From JBDKGH01 sp039798265 (lineage in GTDB: Bacteria; Bacteroidota; Bacteroidia; Flavobacteriales_D; Sanyastnellaceae): a stretch of 18,550 nt of DNA. Numbering within the stretch: the stretch's first letter is position 1; the number at the start of each line of letters is the position of its first letter. Shown here piece after piece: positions 15,079 to 18,550 of the stretch. Position numbers and translations under genes: made by a program. A model generated the notes under the pieces. It did no database searches. It was not told the DNA's origin and worked only from the letters and a program-made list of their open reading frames with translations. The DNA is taken from the NCBI GenBank assembly GCA_039798265.1, contig JBDKGH010000096.1, forward strand, positions 1-18,550, written 5' to 3'.

Positions 15079-16443
15079 TTATAGTTGGTTGAGGGTCTTT
15101 TGTAGTTTGGTTTGTGCAGAAAGCAAGTTCATCATTGCCTGCACGAAGTTGCCTTGTGCGATTATAACTTGATTGTTTGATTGAGATAAATCAAAACTAG
15201 TAGCCACCCCTTCTTTGAATTTGATGAGGGTTTTACTTTGAATTCGCTCTGCTAATTCTACACTAGACTTTGCTAGGTTGTAATTGCCAAGTGCATTTTG
15301 GTATTCTGTTTTGGCCTGGAGGTATTGAAGATTTGTTGCTTCTTTGGTGAAGTTCAGTTGTTCACTGGACTTGAGTACATTCACTTTTGCTCGTTGAATA
15401 GAGTAGTATCGGCGTCCACCGGAGAAGATAGGAACGTTCATTTGTACACCCCAGAGTTGAACTGGAAACCAAGGCTTAGAGGTATCCATGAAATTAAATT
15501 CACGTCGTAGCGCTTGTGCTTGTAGACTGTAGAATGCCGCGAGATTAGGAAGTGTTTTTGCTTTTTCATTTTTCAGGTTGAGCTCTTGCATTTCGAGAGC
15601 TGATTTTGAAAGTTGAAATTCTAATGAGCTTTCAGGATTGTAGGTAGATGCAAGCACCTGTTCTGTATTGCTCAACAATAGGTTATCGCTTTTATCGGTG
15701 AGCGTGATGTCTGCGTTGAGAGGATAACCCATGGTGAACTTCAATAAGTTCTTGGTAAGCACTAATTGAGTTTCTGAATTTGCGATGCGGTTGTTTACAT
15801 CGTTCAAATTCAACTGGAGTTGTTCTACGGTTTGTTCTTCAATAAAACCCTCTTTGTAAAGAGAATTCGTTTCCTTTAAAGTGTTTTCGAGTAGCGTTTT
15901 GCTTTGCAAAAGAATTTGCAAGCCTTCTTCAGCAATTAGCACGTAACCGTATGCGTCCATTACATTTTTGCGAACATCCCGTTCAGAAAGTTGAACTTGT
16001 TGTTGTTGTAATTGAGCATAAGCTTTAGATGCTTGAAGGCCTACGAGCCAAGAACCATCGAACAATAATTGTGAGGCTGATAAGCCAGCCGTCATTTGCT
16101 GTGGCACACCAAACTGAAGTTTGATGTCTTGTCCAGGAGCACCAAAGAACTCACCCGGAACGATAGAGGTGGGAAGATCAATAAAGTTTTGGTATTGCAC
16201 AGAGCCATTTAGCTGTGGCAATCCGATTCCGGTCAACTCTTTTGTTTGGAGTTCTGCGGCCTTGGCATCGTGGCGAACGCTTTTTACATTAAAGCTGTTT
16301 TTTACAGCATAATCTTGAGCTTCTTTCAAACTGAATGTGCTCGTGGAAGGAGCCTCATTGTTTGTTTGCGCCATTAAGCCTGAGGAGGTCAGCAGCAGCA
16401 TGAGGGCTGCTAGGATTGACCATGATTTAAACATCGGCTTCAT
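15079..16443 (-). CDS. TolC-like outer-membrane efflux channel protein
   Basis: The protein has 454 residues. The signal peptide (ILAALMLLLTSSGLMAQ) is cleaved near residue 26. The mature protein has the two repeated outer-membrane-efflux-protein halves: the first begins TFSLKEAQDYAVKNSFNVKS (about 36-55), the second near SSLEFQLSKSALEMQELNLK (about 275). Each has long amphipathic helices, and VPIFSGGRRYYSIQRAK marks the typical strand-to-helix passage of the second half. Trimers form the outer-membrane and periplasmic tunnel for the RND pump. It lies between tetR (16-bp gap) and the adaptor gene. A 165-residue antisense frame across it is only a shadow. No lipobox Cys is present, unlike OprM-type channels. 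Confidence in family is high; cargo is unknown. Confidence 0.92.
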   Translation of the reverse strand: MKPMFKSWSILAALMLLLTSSGLMAQTNNEAPSTSTFSLKEAQDYAVKNSFNVKSVRHDAKAAELQTKELTGIGLPQLNGSVQYQNFIDLPTSIVPGEFFGAPGQDIKLQFGVPQQMTAGLSASQLLFDGSWLVGLQASKAYAQLQQQQVQLSERDVRKNVMDAYGYVLIAEEGLQILLQSKTLLENTLKETNSLYKEGFIEEQTVEQLQLNLNDVNNRIANSETQLVLTKNLLKFTMGYPLNADITLTDKSDNLLLSNTEQVLASTYNPESSLEFQLSKSALEMQELNLKNEKAKTLPNLAAFYSLQAQALRREFNFMDTSKPWFPVQLWGVQMNVPIFSGGRRYYSIQRAKVNVLKSSEQLNFTKEATNLQYLQAKTEYQNALGNYNLAKSSVELAERIQSKTLIKFKEGVATSFDLSQSNNQVIIAQGNFVQAMMNLLSAQTKLQKTLNQL

Positions 16444-16459
16444 AGGATTTGGTTTTCAG

Positions 16460-17074
16460 TTATTGTTTTATTGTTTTTGTTTTCGATTGGAGATATTCCG
16501 CGCCTTTAGCGCTTGCAATTCCGAGCACGTGGTAGCGAAATACTTCTGCGTAGACCTCAGTCACTTTATACTCGGTTGCTGGAAACAAGCTTGGATCAAA
16601 GAGGGATTCCATTCGCGAGATGTAAATCTTGGCGATTACATCTGCTTTGAAATCTTTTCTGTAGTAACCTTCTTTTTGTCCTTTTATGAGGTTTTGGTAA
16701 ACGCAGTTGTACACAGCGCTTTGGCGGTGATTGCGCATTTGACGAAAAACAGCGGGATGATATTTTTCAATATCGTAGGCCACAGAAGGGTGAATATTTT
16801 GAATCATGTTAGAGACATAATTCATAATTTCTAGGTTTTCGTCAATTGCATTGAGCCCTTTTTGGCAGATGGCGGTGATGTCGTTATCCTCTTGTTGGCA
16901 AAAAACAGAGACAGATTTTTTTACTAAGTCTTCTTTATCTGTTACAAACTGATAGAGTGTTTTTTTTGAAACACCTAAATGACGGGCGACATCGTCCATG
17001 TTTACGCTTTTTACACCGTATTTGATGAATACGTGTGCGGCGCCAGAGATGATTTTTAATTCTTTTTCGTCCAT
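16460..17074 (-). CDS. TetR-family transcriptional regulator of the efflux operon
   Basis: The protein has 204 residues from ATG 17074. The N-terminal TetR DNA-binding domain covers about 1-50: IISGAAHVFIKYGVKSVNMDD, then the helix-turn-helix VARHLGVSKKTLYQFVTDKE. A helical ligand-binding and dimerisation domain follows with no recognisable ligand signature. A longer frame from 17140 adds 22 residues, but those bases hold the TATCTTTG promoter and an inverted repeat, so 17074 is the better start. It is the first gene of the efflux operon, 16 bp before the channel gene, and probably represses its own promoter until an inducer binds. The leader would be only a few nucleotides, so the message may be nearly leaderless. 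Confidence 0.92.
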   Translation of the reverse strand: MDEKELKIISGAAHVFIKYGVKSVNMDDVARHLGVSKKTLYQFVTDKEDLVKKSVSVFCQQEDNDITAICQKGLNAIDENLEIMNYVSNMIQNIHPSVAYDIEKYHPAVFRQMRNHRQSAVYNCVYQNLIKGQKEGYYRKDFKADVIAKIYISRMESLFDPSLFPATEYKVTEVYAEVFRYHVLGIASAKGAEYLQSKTKTIKQ

Positions 17075-17084
17075 GATTCGGGCG

Positions 17085-17092
17085 CAAAGATA
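17085..17092 (-). promoter_or_regulatory. Bacteroidota -7 promoter element for the tetR efflux operon
   Basis: Read on the minus strand this is TATCTTTG, followed by CGC, the same 11-base string found before the PurF-like gene. It matches TAnnTTTG exactly. Only 10 bases separate it from the ATG at 17074. No clear TTG is seen at -33, where an inverted repeat begins instead. Confidence 0.65.
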
Positions 17093-17109
17093 TACATGAA
17101 ACTCACATC

Positions 17110-17138
17110 GGAAACGATTTTCGTGTAAAAACGTTTCC
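17110..17138. promoter_or_regulatory. Candidate TetR operator: inverted repeat upstream of the -7 element
   Basis: GGAAACG (17110-17116) and CGTTTCC (17132-17138) form an inverted repeat with a 15-nt spacer. Nested in it is the 11-nt palindrome ACGA-TTT-TCGT (17114-17124). On the minus strand it lies 18-46 bases upstream of the -7 element, covering the -33 region where a repressor could block polymerase. A role as TetR operator is inferred. Confidence 0.5.
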
Positions 17139-17144
17139 ATTGGG

Positions 17145-17181
17145 AAAAAATGGAGGTGAGCTGCAAAAAATGGGCGGTGAG
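17145..17181. repeat. Two direct repeats of about 16 nt, 20-21 nt apart
   Basis: AAAAAATGGAGGTGAG (17145-17160) recurs as AAAAAATGGGCGGTGAG (17165-17181). The period of 20-21 nt is close to two helical turns, so both copies face the same side of the DNA. They lie between the candidate operator and the hutU terminator, upstream of the efflux promoter. They may be binding sites for a regulator; this is inference. Confidence 0.5.
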
Positions 17182-17182
17182 T

Positions 17183-17240
17183 GGAAACGCGAAAAAGGCC
17201 GAAATCACAAAATTTGTGTTTTTCGGCCTTTTTCGTTTCC
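17183..17240 (-). terminator. Long hairpin terminator after hutU
   Basis: AAAAAGGCCGAAA (17192-17204) pairs perfectly with TTTCGGCCTTTTT (17221-17233), and outer arms GGAAACG (17183) and CGTTTCC (17234) extend it past a 2-nt bulge. An inner CACAAA/TTTGTG pair closes the loop. It begins 15 bp beyond the hutU stop on the minus strand and ends that transcript before the tetR promoter region. Confidence 0.85.
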
Positions 17241-17255
17241 TTAAGAGGAGTTAGA

Positions 17256-18550
17256 TTAAAGTGAGTTTAGAAGGCTGTCGTCAACTAAATGAGGGATGGT
17301 TACTTTTAATTTGGGCTCCATATCCATGGCGCGTTTAATGGCAAAAAGAGCTTCGTCATTTCTTGCCCATGCGCGTCGGGCAATACCATTGTTAACATCC
17401 CAATGAAGCATGCTTTTTAATCGACGTTCTGCATTAGCAGATCCATCGAGCAACATACCGAATCCACCATTAATAACTTCTCCCCAACCAACGCCTCCGC
17501 CATTATGGAGGCTTACCCATGTAGCTCCACGGAAAGCGTCACCAACGAAGTTGTGTACAGCCATATCCGCGGTGAAGCGAGAGCCGTCGTAAATGTTGGA
17601 GGTTTCACGATACGGCGAGTCTGTTCCGCTCACGTCATGATGATCACGACCGAGCACTACAGATCCGATTTCACCTTTGGCAATAGCGTCATTGAAAGCT
17701 TTAGCGATCTCCATGCGACCTTCAGCATCAGCATATAAAATGCGAGCTTGTGATCCCACCACCAACTTATTTGATTTGGCCTCTTTTATCCATTGGATGT
17801 TATCGGCCATTTGTTGTTGAATTTCTGCGGGAGCATTTGCTTTGAGTCGTTCGAGTACTTCTCTAGCAATAGCGTCTGTTTTGTCTAAATCATCGGGATT
17901 TCCGGAACAGCAAACCCAACGGAAGGGTCCGAATCCGTAGTCGAAGCACATGGGCCCGAGGATATCTTGCACATAAGATGGATAGATAAACTCGTGATCG
18001 CGGTCGCCGCGGGCGTTTTTTACAGCAGCGCCAGCACGAGATGCTTCTAGCAAAAAGGCGTTTCCGTAATCGAAGAAATACATACCACGAGAGGCATGTT
18101 TGTTCACTCCATCAGCGTGTCGACGAAGAGATGCTTCTACTTTTTCTTTGAAAAGAGAAGGGTTTTTGGCCATCATTTCATTGCTTTCTTCATAGGAAAG
18201 TCCTACGGGATAATATCCGCCGGCCCATGGATTATGCAAAGAAGTTTGATCACTACCAAGATCGATTGAAATGTTGTGCTCGTAGAAATATTCCCAAATA
18301 TCTACGATGTTGCCGATGTAGGCGAAGCTAGTGGCCTGTTCTTGCGCAATGGCCTCTTTTACTTTATGGGCGAGCTCCGCTAGGTCTGCGGTTATGTGAT
18401 CTACCCAACCTTGTTCGTGGCGTTTATAGGCGGCCTTCGGGTTTACTTCAGCGGTAATGGAAACACAACCAGCTATGTTGGCTGCTTTAGGCTGAGCGCC
18501 GCTCATTCCACCTAATCCGGCGGTTACGAATAAGAGCCCTTTTCCGGGAC
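17256..18550 (-). CDS. hutU: Urocanate hydratase (urocanase), 5'-truncated by the window edge
   Basis: The 430 C-terminal residues are visible; the frame stays open to the right edge and the N-terminus lies outside the window. Urocanase adds water to urocanate, giving imidazolonepropionate, the second step of histidine breakdown, using tightly bound NAD+. Recognisable segments are FVTAGLGGMSGAQPKAA (18548-18480), the NAD-binding start, DLGSDQTSLHNP, then YPSYVQDILGPMCFDYGFGP and FRWVCCSGNPDDL. The Cys in GPMCFDYG (codon 17948-17946) aligns with the position of the Pseudomonas putida catalytic-site Cys410. Near the end ATWVSLHNGGGVGWGEVINGG is present. Segments such as HHDVSGTDSP and ETSNIYDGS match, from memory, the long animal-type enzyme (about 670 residues) better than the short bacterial one (about 555). 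No other hut gene is visible, and a strong terminator follows, so hutU ends its transcript. Confidence 0.95.
   Translation of the reverse strand, partial: PGKGLLFVTAGLGGMSGAQPKAANIAGCVSITAEVNPKAAYKRHEQGWVDHITADLAELAHKVKEAIAQEQATSFAYIGNIVDIWEYFYEHNISIDLGSDQTSLHNPWAGGYYPVGLSYEESNEMMAKNPSLFKEKVEASLRRHADGVNKHASRGMYFFDYGNAFLLEASRAGAAVKNARGDRDHEFIYPSYVQDILGPMCFDYGFGPFRWVCCSGNPDDLDKTDAIAREVLERLKANAPAEIQQQMADNIQWIKEAKSNKLVVGSQARILYADAEGRMEIAKAFNDAIAKGEIGSVVLGRDHHDVSGTDSPYRETSNIYDGSRFTADMAVHNFVGDAFRGATWVSLHNGGGVGWGEVINGGFGMLLDGSANAERRLKSMLHWDVNNGIARRAWARNDEALFAIKRAMDMEPKLKVTIPHLVDDSLLNSL

Noticed and set aside
16337..16834. 165-residue plus-strand frame antisense to the channel and tetR genes
   Set aside because: It lies fully across two convincing genes in the opposite strand, has no recognisable domain, and its composition is that of a reverse-complement shadow.
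17075..17140. Longer TetR reading frame starting at 17140
   Set aside because: The added bases contain the -7 element and the candidate operator, and TetR proteins normally begin shortly before the first helix, as from ATG 17074.
1..18550. Insertion sequences, prophage genes, CRISPR arrays, tRNA or rRNA genes
   Set aside because: No transposase or phage-like frames, no regularly spaced repeats, and no cloverleaf or rRNA-like stretches were seen on either strand.

Overview
The window most likely comes from a Bacteroidota chromosome, probably a member of the Flavobacteriia. Four things point there. The TonB-family proteins carry the N-terminal NRNQEYGAYALRK-type signature and the PTYPGGDKA/PQFVGGDAA-type C-terminal domains usual in that phylum. 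There is a stand-alone carboxypeptidase-regulatory/plug protein. Two -7 elements read exactly TATCTTTG, matching the Bacteroidota consensus TAnnTTTG. Clear Shine-Dalgarno sequences are largely absent. No mobile element, CRISPR array, tRNA or rRNA was seen. Gene density is high and both window edges cut through genes.

Layout, left to right. (1) Positions 1-4457, plus strand: the 3' part of one TonB-type energy transducer, a terminator, then a second tonB paralogue, a tiny two-helix membrane protein, a PstS/PBP-like lipoprotein with no ABC transporter beside it, and a large secreted TPR protein. The small membrane gene and the lipoprotein gene overlap by ATGA. This looks like an envelope energy-transduction cluster whose ExbB/ExbD part, if present, would lie left of the window. 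(2) Positions 4581-7807, minus strand: a long PurF-like amidotransferase/phosphoribosyltransferase, read from a TAnnTTTG promoter, and a dicarboxylate/amino acid:cation symporter directly behind it. (3) Positions 7968-10478, plus strand: a compact three-gene unit made of a secreted CarboxypepD_reg plus TonB-plug protein without a beta-barrel, an ECF sigma factor, and a single-pass membrane protein with an anti-sigma-like N-terminus and periplasmic TPRs. The last two overlap by one base (TAATG). This is the most unusual part of the window and could be an envelope-to-sigma signalling unit. (4) Positions 10542-17140, minus strand: a complete tripartite RND efflux operon transcribed tetR, outer-membrane factor, periplasmic adaptor, RND pump, with 16-19 bp gaps. 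A repeat-rich control region lies upstream of tetR. (5) Positions 17256-18550, minus strand: the C-terminal 430 residues of urocanate hydratase (histidine degradation), of the long type that resembles the animal enzyme.

Convergent and consecutive units are separated by strong hairpin terminators at 521-554, 4481-4508, 10493-10523 and 17183-17240. The 4481 and 10493 hairpins sit between convergent genes and have A/T tracts on both sides, so each can serve both strands. All functional calls rest on reading motifs by eye. No database search was run.
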